Positions 19,372-27,933 of a DNA stretch of 64,000 nt are shown here, in pieces (within the stretch, counting starts at the first letter, position 1; every line of letters begins with the position of its first letter). Location: contig JADIZR010000003.1 in NCBI GenBank assembly GCA_016704655.1, positions 1 through 64,000 of the forward strand, given 5' to 3'. Origin of the DNA: Pseudomonadota bacterium. Lineage in GTDB: Bacteria; Pseudomonadota; Gammaproteobacteria; Steroidobacterales; Steroidobacteraceae. Below the pieces are notes generated by a model, which saw nothing but the letters and a program-made list of their open reading frames with translations, made no database searches and was not told where the DNA came from. Position numbers and translations under genes: made by a program.

Positions 19372-20381
19372 GCGCGTGTGTTCCGGATGTGGATCGTCTT
19401 GGTGAGGAGGATGCGCCGGTAGTTGTCGTCTGGCGTAACCGCGGCGCCCATGTCGGCGTACTGGAAGGGGGTATCGTTGACGTAACCAATTTCGCGTTCT
19501 TCCGCGCGGATGCGCAGCCAGATCGTCGCCGAGACCACGACGCCATTCGCCGGCACGGCACCCGGGTTCACGTACTGGTCGATGTTCGTGTCGCCGTTCG
19601 TGTCGACGCCCAGGCGCACCTGCAGGTCTTCGACGCCCGGGACGATCTCCTCGTCGACGAAGGCGTTACCCGGGGCGCCGCTAGCGTTGGCGAACCGCTT
19701 GCGGCGGAGCGACGGCACGTCGTTGCGGTTGGTCGAGCGCGACGACACGTAGTAAACATGTGCCTCGAGTTCGCGGGACTGTGAAGCGGGCGGCAGGTAG
19801 TCCGCCGGAATGCAGCCCTGGTCGGTGGGATCCGTGCAGGCGGGCACGAAAAGCGTGCCCCGGATCCGGCTGGTCTGCAGGTAGATGCGGGTCGAGTCCA
19901 GGGCGGCAGGCTGCGTCGTGTTCGCGCGACGTATCCACAGCGTGTCGGTGCCGGCCAGGTAATTGTTCGCCGCACAGGTCAGCGCATAGGAGTTGTTCGA
20001 GCCGCCGACGTACTCGTCCAGGTTGAGCACGAAATAGTTGCTTGGCGCGGAGGTCGTGCCACAAACCGCAGCGTTCGCCTGCTGGGTGGCGTCGAGTGCA
20101 GCGGGCGGCGGCTGCCCGATCGGCGTGCGATTGTCGATGTAGTCCGCGTGGTTGCTCATGCCCCAGAAGTTCGCCATGCGGACGTCGGTCTCGACCACGT
20201 CCATGGCGAGCCGGCCGACTTCCTGCAGGCGCGCGACGCTCTCGGCAGTGCGATAGGTGCTGCGGCTCTGGCTGAACACCGTGACCGCGCCGAGGATCAG
20301 GAACAACCCGATCACCATCGCCACCATGAGTTCGATGAGGCTCACGCCGATCTGGCGCATTCGAATTGTGCTTGCAATCAC
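19368..20381 (-). CDS. pilW: Type IV pilus minor pilin PilW
   Basis: A minor pilin of the priming complex. The 337-residue product carries a class III signal (RQIGVSLIELMVAMVIG) with Glu5, then EVGRLAMDVVETDVRMANF, the region typical of PilW. Paired cysteines (AAVCGTT, CTDPTDQGC) suggest disulfides in the periplasmic head. It is 10 nt downstream of pilV and overlaps pilX. Confidence 0.9.
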   Translation of the reverse strand: MIASTIRMRQIGVSLIELMVAMVIGLFLILGAVTVFSQSRSTYRTAESVARLQEVGRLAMDVVETDVRMANFWGMSNHADYIDNRTPIGQPPPAALDATQQANAAVCGTTSAPSNYFVLNLDEYVGGSNNSYALTCAANNYLAGTDTLWIRRANTTQPAALDSTRIYLQTSRIRGTLFVPACTDPTDQGCIPADYLPPASQSRELEAHVYYVSSRSTNRNDVPSLRRKRFANASGAPGNAFVDEEIVPGVEDLQVRLGVDTNGDTNIDQYVNPGAVPANGVVVSATIWLRIRAEEREIGYVNDTPFQYADMGAAVTPDDNYRRILLTKTIHIRNTRA

Positions 20382-20391
20382 GGCAGCGTCC

Positions 20392-20847
20392 TCAGATCTC
20401 GATCCGCAGCTGGTAAGTCACTGGATCGTCCTGGCCGAGTTCGTCCCAGCTCACGTCGACGACGTACGAAGTGGGCGTCGTCGCCGTTGGCGCGGTATAG
20501 GTCACAGCCGCACTGCCTCCGGGCAATTGCACCGCAATCTGGTTCATCCAGTCGGTGAGGTCTGCGATGGCGATGGCGTTGCCGCCCGCCGTCGGGTCGC
20601 AGGGGCTGCCACACGCGTAGGCAGCAGCGGGATTGCGGTTGGACCGCATACGGTCCCCGATATCGGTGGCCATGTTCACGGCCTGCGTGCGGTAAAGCGA
20701 CGTGCGGTTGGCGCGCAGGGTTTCGACGTAGAGCGCGGCGATGCCGAGCAGGCCGACCGACAGGACGATCAGGGCGACCATCGCCTCGACCAGCGTGAAC
20801 CCCCGATTGCGACGCAATGCGGCTGAACCGGCGCGATTGCGGGTCAT
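20392..20847 (-). CDS. pilV: Type IV pilus minor pilin PilV
   Basis: A minor pilin of the priming complex. The 151-residue product has a basic leader and the prepilin site RNRGFTLVEAMVALIVLS, followed by LLGIAALYVETLRANRTS and DIGDRMRSN, both typical of PilV. Two cysteines (ACGSPC) form a short loop. The ATG overlaps the stop of the upstream fimT-like gene by 4 nt. Confidence 0.9.
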   Translation of the reverse strand: MTRNRAGSAALRRNRGFTLVEAMVALIVLSVGLLGIAALYVETLRANRTSLYRTQAVNMATDIGDRMRSNRNPAAAYACGSPCDPTAGGNAIAIADLTDWMNQIAVQLPGGSAAVTYTAPTATTPTSYVVDVSWDELGQDDPVTYQLRIEI

Positions 20848-21455
20848 GGGCAGCCTCCAAATGCGGTGACCGTAGCCTCGGTGCGGAACACGGACGGCCG
20901 CCCGGTCGGCAGGACCTCGATTGCGCGCGCAGCGGAGTCGCCGCCGGCGCTGACCACGTCGCCGCGCACATCACACAGCACAAAACGGTTGACGTTCTCC
21001 GTCTCGATTACAGGGAAGCCGGTCGGCAGGAAAATCGCGCGGATCTCGTCGGCGTCCGTGACGACCGTGATGCTTTCCGGCAGCTCGCGATCCCGCAGGA
21101 TCACCTCGGCGCCGTCGATCTCGCCGTTGCCGTCGGTCGCCGCGACGATCGCCGGATCCTCGTCGTCGACGAAGATGATCCATCGATTGAAGGGGTCGGT
21201 ATCGTCAGCGTCGCACGTCGCCCCGTTCTGCGACTTGCACAGGGTAATCGGAACCCTGCGCTTGACGGCCTCGGAGCGGGCGAAGTTGAAGTCCGAGATG
21301 ATGTCGTTCGCGGACGCGGACATCCGACTGTTGCGGACGAACTCCTGCAGGTTAGGCAGGCCAATGCCCGCGAGCACCGCCAGCAGGGTGATGGCGAACA
21401 GTAGTTCGATCAGGGTGAAACCCGGTTGCTTTGCGTGCATCTTGAGCGGAAGCAT
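20844..21455 (-). CDS. fimT: GspH/FimT family pseudopilin (first copy before pilV)
   Basis: A 203-residue prepilin with the site KQPGFTLIELLFAITLLA and the GspH/FimT pattern SASANDIISDFNFARSEAVKR. Its head region has paired cysteines (TLCKSQNGATC) and a C-terminal CP. ATG 21455 is chosen; ATG 21440 would also leave a proper leader. Its stop overlaps the pilV start. With the next gene, the operon has two FimT-like subunits, as some xanthomonads do. Confidence 0.85.
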   Translation of the reverse strand: MLPLKMHAKQPGFTLIELLFAITLLAVLAGIGLPNLQEFVRNSRMSASANDIISDFNFARSEAVKRRVPITLCKSQNGATCDADDTDPFNRWIIFVDDEDPAIVAATDGNGEIDGAEVILRDRELPESITVVTDADEIRAIFLPTGFPVIETENVNRFVLCDVRGDVVSAGGDSAARAIEVLPTGRPSVFRTEATVTAFGGCP

Positions 21456-21529
21456 AGGCCGCTGCTCTCTCCGTGAAACCGTGCCCCGACGAGCGGTCCG
21501 CCGCCAACGACGAGCGGCGAGCGATTTGA

Positions 21530-22084
21530 CTAAGTGCAGACCAGGGACCCGCCCGACGCGCTGCGGCTGGAAATCCGCGGCCGTCCGGTCTGGCTGATGA
21601 TCACCGCGCGCGCGGCACGTGAGCCGCGGTCGTCGCAGAACGTGACGGTCGCGGTGACCCCCATCTGCCCGAATGGACGGAAGGATAAGGTGCTGCGATT
21701 GGACGTAATGTGACCCGCGTCCCACGGTTCGTAGACACGCAGCAAGGGCTCGTCGGCATCGCGTGCCGCCGGGGAGTCGTGGTCCAGGTTGACGAAGACC
21801 AGCCATCCGGTAGTCCACTGCGCGCTCGGAGAGCACGTGATGCCGTTGCGGCTGGGGCACAGGCTCACGACCCCGTTGCGTTTGATCGCTTCGCTGCGCG
21901 CCAGGTACACAGCCTGCGCAAACTGGTTGACTTCCCGGGTGCGGGCGGCGTCACGGGCCAGCGCGCCAAAGGACGGCAAGCCCCAGGCGAGGGTCGTGAC
22001 TACCAGCCCCAGCGCCAGGATCAACTCGATCAACGTGTAACCCTGCCACCGGCGGACCGGGCGGTAACGGCGCTTGCGTTCCAT
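21530..22084 (-). CDS. GspH/FimT family pseudopilin (second copy, first gene of operon)
   Basis: A 184-residue prepilin with an unusually basic leader (MERKRRYRPVRRWQ) and the site QGYTLIELILALGLV, where Tyr replaces Phe at position 1. The segment NQFAQAVYLARSEAIKR is the GspH/FimT signature, and paired cysteines (SLCPSRNGITC) match the other copy. ATG 22084 is chosen over a more upstream in-frame ATG that adds a proline/glycine run. It is the promoter-proximal gene of the pil operon; no clear promoter is seen in 22085-22200. Confidence 0.82.
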   Translation of the reverse strand: MERKRRYRPVRRWQGYTLIELILALGLVVTTLAWGLPSFGALARDAARTREVNQFAQAVYLARSEAIKRNGVVSLCPSRNGITCSPSAQWTTGWLVFVNLDHDSPAARDADEPLLRVYEPWDAGHITSNRSTLSFRPFGQMGVTATVTFCDDRGSRAARAVIISQTGRPRISSRSASGGSLVCT

Positions 22085-22222
22085 GGCGACATTTCCGGGG
22101 GGAGGTGGACCCGGCGACCCGCCGCCGCCAGGCGAGGGCACAGGCTAAGTGCGTGCCGAAATGCGGTCTTGCCGCAAAAGGCAGGGGTTTATGCGGATTC
22201 AGGCCGGACGGGTCTCGGCCTT

Positions 22223-22228
22223 TATAAT
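22223..22228 (+). promoter_or_regulatory. -10 box of the Fur-family gene
   Basis: TATAAT lies 34 nt upstream of the GTG at 22262. No good -35 is seen at 16-18 nt, which suggests an activated promoter or one governed by its own product. Confidence 0.4.
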
Positions 22229-22261
22229 CAGTCCACTTTTTCTGACTCCCGGACCAGTCCC

Positions 22262-22663
22262 GTGAACGAAGTCAGCAGTCTTCTCGAACGACATGGCATT
22301 CGCCCCACCCAGCAACGCGTCAAGGTTGCCGAGGTCCTGCTCGCGGGTCCCGTGCACCTCACGGCCGAGCAGTTGCTCACGACCCTGCGCCAGTTCCCGA
22401 GCCGTGTGTCCAAGGCCACGGTCTACAACACGCTCAAGTTGTTCGTGGATCACGGGCTGGTGCGCCAGATTCACCTGGATCCGGAGCGCTGCGTCTACGA
22501 CTCGGCGATGACGCCGCATCATCACTTTCAGAACGTCGAAACGGGCGAAATGCGGGACATCCGCCCCGACGAGCTGATCCTGGAGCGAATGCCCACGCTG
22601 CCGCCGGGCACCGAGATCGACGGGATCGAGGTCGTGATCCGGGTCCGCCCGCGGGCCAGCTGA
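22262..22663 (+). CDS. Fur family transcriptional regulator
   Basis: A metal- or peroxide-responsive repressor family member, 133 residues. The N-terminal winged helix contains RHGIRPTQQRVKVAEVLL and RVSKATVYNTLKLFVDHGLV. The metal and dimer domain keeps PHHHFQNVETGEMRDI, the regulatory His cluster. It has only one Cys (RCVYD) and none of the paired CxxC motifs of the structural zinc site. That resembles Irr-type or PerR-like members more than classical Fur. The start is GTG 22262. It is followed by the tRNA-Thr promoter, so it is monocistronic or reads into the tRNA. Confidence 0.88.
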   Translation: MNEVSSLLERHGIRPTQQRVKVAEVLLAGPVHLTAEQLLTTLRQFPSRVSKATVYNTLKLFVDHGLVRQIHLDPERCVYDSAMTPHHHFQNVETGEMRDIRPDELILERMPTLPPGTEIDGIEVVIRVRPRAS

Positions 22664-22670
22664 GTCCGGC

Positions 22671-22699
22671 TTCCACCCGCAGGGTCGAATCCTTATAAT
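22671..22699 (+). promoter_or_regulatory. tRNA-Thr promoter
   Basis: TTCCAC (22671-22676) and a perfect TATAAT (22694-22699) are spaced by 17 nt. The GC-rich sequence after it (CGCGCCCC) resembles a stringent discriminator. The tRNA begins 35 nt downstream of the -10. Confidence 0.7.
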
Positions 22700-22733
22700 G
22701 CGCGCCCCTCCGAGCCGGAGGGGTCTGCGCAGA

Positions 22734-22809
<76 letters not shown>

Positions 22810-22817
22810 TTTTTCCC

Positions 22818-23667
22818 GTGAAAACCCTGCTCCAGTCCGCGTCGCTTGCAGTCCTGTACGCGGCCATGGGGTTCGTGGCCGTGCTGCTGCGCGTCTTTGG
22901 CTGGCGCCGCGAGCTGGTCCGCCGCCACCTGGCACGCTGCCTGCCGGAACTCGACGCGTCCCGCCGTCGGGGCGTCGAGGCTGGTTTCTACAGCCACCTG
23001 GGTCAACTGGCGGCCAGAAGTCCTCGCGCAGCGCTGGCTCGATCCGGCTGCCCTCGCGGACCGTGTCCGGTTCGAAAACCCGCAGCTGGTGCAGGATTGC
23101 CTGCACGCCACACCCGGTCGCGCCCTGATCCTGTCATCGCACCACGCCAACTGGGAATGGCTGCTGCTGCGGTGTTCCAACGGATTCAACGAGCCGCTGA
23201 CCGCAGCCTACAAGCCGACCCGTCGCGAAAGTGTCGATGGCGTGCTGCGGCGAATGCGCGAGCGCTCCGGCTGCACCATGGTGAAGGCCGGGGACCTCGT
23301 GCCTTACCTGCTGGAAAGGCGGGGCAAGGTGCGGCTGCTGGCCATGCTTGCCGACCAGTCGCCGCCGGCGCAGAGCGAGCAGCAGACCTGGATCGAGTTC
23401 CTGGGTCAGCAGACTTCGTTCTTCCGCGGACCAGGCTGGATCGGTGCCAGGCTGGGTTACTCGGTGTACCTCGCGGCGATGCACCGCGAACGCCGTGGCC
23501 ATTACGTCGTGCGCTTCATCGAGCTGTCGCGTGCGGGCGCGCGGGCGGAGCCGGACGAGATCCTGACGGCCTATACCCAGGCGCTCGAGCAGCATGTGCG
23601 GCAGTATCCGGAACTGTATTTCTGGGCCTACAACCGCTGGAAGCGCGAGAAGCCGCTCTATGGGTGA
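22818..23667 (+). CDS. LpxL/HtrB-type lysophospholipid acyltransferase, first copy (frameshifted)
   Basis: An inner membrane acyltransferase of the lipid A late-acyltransferase family, about 282 residues. The N-terminal membrane segment is LLQSASLAVLYAAMGFVAVLL, and the catalytic HX4E motif lies in SSHHANWEWLLL. Further family blocks are AAYKPTRRESVD, MLADQSPP and FWAYNRWKREKPLYG. One extra A at 23016 breaks the frame (LGQLAA continuing as EVLAQRW), probably an error. The start is GTG 22818, right behind tRNA-Thr and with no ribosome binding site. It overlaps the second copy by a few bases. It could act on lipid A or on another lipid-linked acceptor. Confidence 0.82.
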
Positions 23668-25714
23668 GCCGATGGCGTCAGCTACAGCATCGACATCGAC
23701 GCGCGACTCGTTCGGCCTGCGGCTGCGCTATGCCTGTTCCTGGCTGCTGTTTTTCCTGGGCTATCGACTCTTCGGGCTGCGGCGCGGAACCATCCGCCAG
23801 AATCTCCGCCGTTCGTTTCCCGACACGAGCGATGCCGGACGCGAACGCATCCGCAACGATTTCGTCACGCGGCAAGCGGAAATCATGGCCGAATTCGATT
23901 ACGCGCGCGTCATGGGCGCCGAGGAATTGCGCGCGCGAGTGCAGCTGCTGGACCCCGCCGGCCTGCTGGCCGCACCGGTCAAGCTCGTGCTGCTTGGCGG
24001 CCACCAGTGCAACTTCGAATGGATGCTGCTGCGCATCTCGCTCGAACTCGGCTCCGGCTTGATCGCCATCTACAAGCCGATGGGCAACGCGCGGGTCGAA
24101 CGGTATTTCCTCTCGATCCGCTCGAAGTTCGGCGCGCGAATGCTGTCGTCGAAGTCCATCCGGCAGGAACTCGGCGCGATCCGCGATGCGCGCGCGCTTG
24201 GCCTGGTCGCGGATCAGGTGCCGCGCACCAGTCCCGAGCGTCACTGGACGACGTTCCTGCACCAGGACACCGCGTTCTTCAAGGGACCGGAGCGGATGGC
24301 GCGACTGCTGCGCGCGCAGATCGTTTACGTTTCGATGCGGCGCTGCGCGCGCGGCAGGTATGAAATCGAGTTCAAGCCGTTGACGGTGACGGGCGAGAAG
24401 CCGGCGTCAGGCGTTCCCACCGAACGGTATGCGCGTGTGCTCGAGCGCGACATCACGGCTGACCCGGCCGGCTGGTGGTGGTCGCACAGGCGGTGGAAGG
24501 CGTTGAAGGAAGGGAAGAAGGGGAAGGAAGGGGAAGGGGAAGGTAAGGGAGGGTGGGGAAGTGAGGGGAGGAAGGATTCGGAATCGATCCTTCCGGTCCT
24601 TCCGGTCCTTCCGGTCCTTCCGTCGGGGCTGGCAAAATTCTGTGTGAGGCGGGTTTCACGCACTGATGCTCGTGAATCGATCACCCTACATCACGGCAAA
24701 CTGATTCATCGCCACCTTCCACTCCCGGGTCGACTTTACCTTGCCGGCGAGGATATTTCGAAGCGCCAGCCACAGCAGCTGGGTCGCGGCCTCATCGCTC
24801 GGGAAGTGGCCGCGGGTCTTGATGATCTTGCGCAACTGCAGGTGCAGGCTCTCGATCACGTTGGTCGTGTAGATCACGCGGCGCACCTCGGGCGGGAAGG
24901 CGAAGAACGGGATCACGTGCTCCCAGGCCCGGCGCCAGGACTGCACGATGGTCGAGTACCTGGCTCCCCAGGGGCCTGCGGCAAAGCCATCCAGCGCCGC
25001 GGCCGCCGCCGTGGCGCTGACGGCGGCGTAGATCGGAGGCAGCGCCACCGCCACGGCCTTGCGATCCCTCCAGCTCGCGTAATCGAGGCTGTTGCGGATC
25101 AGGTGCACGATGCAGGTCTGCACCGTGGTGGCTGGGAAGGCGACCTCGATGGCTTCGGCGAGGCCCTTCAGGCCGTCGACCACGGCGATCAGGATGTCGT
25201 TCACGCCGCGGGTCTTGAGGTCGTTGAATACCTTCAGCCAGAACTTGGCACCCTCGGTCTGCTCGATCCAGATCCCCAGCACGTCGCGGCCGCCGTCGGG
25301 CAGCACGCCGAGCGCCAGGTACACCGCCTTGTTGCGTACCACCGCGTCGTCGCGGATCTTCACCCGCAGCGCGTCGAAGAACACCACCGGGTACATCGGC
25401 TCGAGCGGGCGGCTCTGCCAGGCCGTCACCTCGGCCATCACCTCGTCAGTGACCTTGCTGATGAACTCCGGCGACACCTCCGTGGCGTACATCTCGGCCA
25501 GAAATCCCTGGATCTCGCGCACGGTCATGCCGCGGGCGTACATCGCCACGATCTTCTCATCGAAGCCAGTGAAGCGACGCTCGTGCTTGGGGATGATCAG
25601 CGGCTCGAAGCTGCCGGCACGGTCCCGCGGCACCTCGATGCGCACCGGGCCGTCGTCGGTCAGGACCGTCTTGCCGGTCGTGCCGTTGCGGGTTGTCGCT
25701 CGGCCGGCGCATAG
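23660..25714 (+). CDS. LpxL/HtrB-type acyltransferase, second copy, C terminus running into the IS element
   Basis: A second LpxL-like acyltransferase in tandem. It has a membrane segment (LRYACSWLLFFLGYRLFGL), the HX4E motif in LLGGHQCNFEWMLLR, IAIYKPMGNARVERYF, GLVADQVPRTSPERHW and WWSHRRWK near the normal C terminus (about 24490). After that the frame enters a GA-rich tract (Lys/Glu/Gly repeats) and finds no stop. It continues antisense through the IS256 transposase to 25714. Only residues up to about 24500 are plausible protein; the natural stop was probably lost when the repeat or the IS arrived. ATG 23660 overlaps the first copy; ATG 23672 is an alternative. Confidence 0.78.
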   Translation: MGEPMASATASTSTRDSFGLRLRYACSWLLFFLGYRLFGLRRGTIRQNLRRSFPDTSDAGRERIRNDFVTRQAEIMAEFDYARVMGAEELRARVQLLDPAGLLAAPVKLVLLGGHQCNFEWMLLRISLELGSGLIAIYKPMGNARVERYFLSIRSKFGARMLSSKSIRQELGAIRDARALGLVADQVPRTSPERHWTTFLHQDTAFFKGPERMARLLRAQIVYVSMRRCARGRYEIEFKPLTVTGEKPASGVPTERYARVLERDITADPAGWWWSHRRWKALKEGKKGKEGEGEGKGGWGSEGRKDSESILPVLPVLPVLPSGLAKFCVRRVSRTDARESITLHHGKLIHRHLPLPGRLYLAGEDISKRQPQQLGRGLIAREVAAGLDDLAQLQVQALDHVGRVDHAAHLGREGEERDHVLPGPAPGLHDGRVPGSPGACGKAIQRRGRRRGADGGVDRRQRHRHGLAIPPARVIEAVADQVHDAGLHRGGWEGDLDGFGEALQAVDHGDQDVVHAAGLEVVEYLQPELGTLGLLDPDPQHVAAAVGQHAERQVHRLVAYHRVVADLHPQRVEEHHRVHRLERAALPGRHLGHHLVSDLADELRRHLRGVHLGQKSLDLAHGHAAGVHRHDLLIEASEATLVLGDDQRLEAAGTVPRHLDAHRAVVGQDRLAGRAVAGCRSAGA
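24518..24625. repeat. GA-rich tract followed by CCTTCCGGT repeats
   Basis: About 60 nt of almost pure G/A (24518-24577) leads into GGAGGAAGGATTCGGAATCGATCCTTCC and four CTTCCGGTC-type units. The palindrome GATTCGGAATC sits at the turn. The structure matches the murJ-proximal tract at 7117-7264 in style: a purine arm, then a pyrimidine arm. It lies inside the over-long reading frame of the second acyltransferase. Confidence 0.7.
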
Positions 25715-25897
25715 CGCGGTGCTGGCCGGCTCGTTCGATCACGGCCTTCTTCAACGACCGGCAGACAGCCTCGACCTCGCCCTGGGTCATCGGACCCTGG
25801 ACCAGTTGGTCGAGAAACTCGGCCGGAACCGTCAGCTCAGGGACGCTCAGCATCCCGCGCTGCTCGGCTACTGACTCCGGGCCGTCGTCGCAGGGTG
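24682..25897 (-). mobile_element. IS256-family insertion sequence
   Basis: A 1.2 kb element holding one transposase gene. Weak terminal inverted repeats are seen: CACCCTACATCACGGC at 24682-24697 and, on the other strand from 25897, CACCCTGCGACGACGGC. I see no clear target-site duplication. Boundaries are therefore approximate. It separates the tandem acyltransferases from the convergent acyl-AMP ligase gene and sits between two GA/CT-rich tracts. Confidence 0.75.
24686..25853 (-). pseudogene. IS256-family transposase (frameshifted)
   Basis: A DDE-type transposase, about 389 residues. The start is ATG 25853 (MLSVPELTVPAEFLDQLV). Conserved blocks are NGTTGKTVLTDDGPVRIEVP, IIPKHERRFTGFDEKIVAMY, YPVVFFDALRVKIRDD (first Asp), DILIAVVDGLKGL (second Asp), VIYTTNVIESLH (Glu) and RGHFPSDEAATQLLW. 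The frame changes by one base near 25690-25740, and the region after VIERA is shorter than in intact relatives. The end (MNQFAVM) is also slightly shorter than usual. The element is probably inactive unless the break is an error; the catalytic DDE set is intact. Confidence 0.88.
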
Positions 25898-25913
25898 CCT
25901 CCCAAAAATCCAC

Positions 25914-25978
25914 AGGCCCAGGGGGGGCCCCCTCCCTCCCCTCCCTCCCTCCCCCCCCCTTCCTCCCTCCCCCTTCCT
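25914..25978. repeat. Pyrimidine-rich tract right of the IS element
   Basis: A run of C and T (CCCTCCCTCCC and CTTCCTCCC units) follows GGGGGGGCCCCC. On the minus strand it is a G/A tract that directly follows the ligase-ACP stop codon. It is complementary in type to the purine arm left of the IS, so the two may once have formed one intergenic hairpin. Confidence 0.6.
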
Positions 25979-27933
25979 CTACCTTCCTATCTTCGACTCC
26001 AACCGCTGCGCCAGCAGCGAAATCGTCGGGAAATCGAACAGCTCGGTGAGGTCGACCGCGCCCGGGTAGGCCTCGTCGATTTTCTCGTGGATCTGGATCA
26101 GCGTGAGCGAGCTGGCGCCGACGTCGAACAGGTTGTCGTCGATGTCCACGTGCTTGCCGGGCATGGCGTCGTCGACGATCGCCTTGAGCTGTGCCTCGAC
26201 CCGACCCTTCGCCGCGCGACCCTGGCCGTGCAGCGTCGCCCACGCCTGGTCGAATTCCGCCAGTTCCGCCGCGAATTCGCCGTCTTCATACGACCTGGCC
26301 AGCGCGTTGCGCTGCAGCTTGCCGCTCGTCGTTTTCGGGATGCGCTTCATCGGCACCACGCGCGCGACTTCCACGCCCGATGCGCGACCGGGTGCATCGC
26401 CTTCGTTGCGAGCGGGATGAAGTCGGTCATGTCGCTCCGGTGCAGCACGAACAGCACCAGTTCGTCGGTGGGTGACTCGGCCGCCCGCGCGCCGGCAGCG
26501 ACCACCTTGCCAAGTTCGAGGCCGGGCTCGGTCTGCAGCACGGCTTCGAGGTCGTGCGGGTAATAGTTCTGGCCGTTGACGAAGATGATTTCCTTGGAAC
26601 GGCCCGTGACGTACAGGTTGCCTTCGTGTTCCAGCGCAAGGTCACCCGTGCGCAGCCACCCATCGGCGGTGATCGCGGCCGCGTTCGCTTCCGGGTTCTG
26701 GAAGTAACCGCGCGTGACGTTGTCCCCCTGCATCAGCAGGTGGCCCACCGTCCCTGCCGGGACTTCCATTCCAGCATCGTCCAGCAATTTCACGCGTGTG
26801 TAGGGAATCGGCTTGCCCTCGCACATGAGCTTGAGCGCCGTAGGATCGGCGGCGACGACATGTCGCGCCGGCGAGCCGACGCCCAGTGAGCGTCGATCGA
26901 CCGTGATGCAACGGTACAGCGTGCCCGGCGGCGGGAAGCTCACGGCGAGCGACGCTTCCGCGAGTCCGTACACGGGGAACATCGAGGTGCGGCGGAGGCC
27001 GTACGGTGCGAGCCGGTCGAGGAACTCCTCGGCGAGTTCGACGGAAATCGGTTCGGCGCCGTTGAAGATCAGGCGCACCGACGACAGGTCGTGATCCTCG
27101 AGCGTCTTGTCGCCAAGTGCCTTGAGGCAGTGGCGGTAGCCGAAGTTCGGCGAACACGTGATGGTGACGCGCCTGGCGGACAACCACTTGAGCCAGAGCA
27201 GGGCGCGGCGCACGAACAGGTCGGTGGGCATCAGGTGCTGCCGCACGCCCGCGTACATCATCATGAGGTGGAAGCCGATCAGGCCCATGTCGTGCGTGAG
27301 CGGCATCCAGCTGAGCGAGACGTCCTGTTCGCTGAAACCCGCCGCCTGCGTCGCACCCTCCGCGTTCGTCAGGATGTTGCGGTGGGTGAGCACCACGCCC
27401 TTGGGTTCGCTGGTCGAACCCGACGAGAACTGGATGAACGCAGTCTGGTCCGGGTCCAGGTCTGCGCGTGAGCCGGGTCGCGCAATGTCGTCGAGCGCGT
27501 CGATCAGGAACGTCCGTGGCTCGAGCACAGTCCAGGTGTCGGGCTCGCCAAGCGTGGCGGCATACGTCGCGAGGCGGTCGCGGAGCTTCCTGTCGGTATA
27601 GAGGTACGGTTGCCCGAGCTGCTTCGCGATGCGCAGCAGCTTGTGCTTGTGCTCGTCGCTGATGCCGACGGCGACCGGCACCGGCACGATGCCGCCGTAA
27701 AGACAGGCCCAGTACGCGTCGATGAACTGCTCGTTGCTCGCCACGTGCAGGATCAGGTGGTCGCCCGGCTTCGCGCCGACACGCTGCAGGTGAAACAGGA
27801 TGCCCAGCGCCCGGCGCCGCAGTTCCGTGAGCTTGAGCGCTTTCTCGGCCCCTTCGCCCTCGAGATAAACGATCGCGCCGTCGCCGCGCGCGCGGTCGTC
27901 GAGCATGTCCGGGAGCGTCTGGTACTTGATCAT
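25979..27933 (-). CDS. Fatty acyl-AMP ligase fused to an acyl carrier protein (frameshifted)
   Basis: An ANL-superfamily enzyme that would activate a fatty acid as acyl-AMP and load it on its own carrier domain, about 651 residues. The N-terminal adenylation domain has IQFSSGSTSEPKGVVLTH, SWMPLTHDMGLIG and YGLAEASLAVSFPP. The C-terminal subdomain has GYFQNPEANA, GWLRTGDLA and MKRIPKTTSGKLQR. The last about 75 residues are an ACP with the 4'-phosphopantetheine site NLFDVGASSLTLIQ. The frame breaks once near 26385 (KAMHPVAHR to VEVARVVP). It overlaps the P450 stop (ATGA). I cannot confirm the FAAL-specific insertion, so acyl-CoA ligase chemistry is not excluded. Confidence 0.87.

Noticed and set aside
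26347..27933. Treating the ligase and the ACP as two separate genes
   Set aside because: The ACP-side frame begins inside the adenylation C-terminal subdomain (the TTSGKLQR motif). One base change joins them into a normal ligase-ACP protein.
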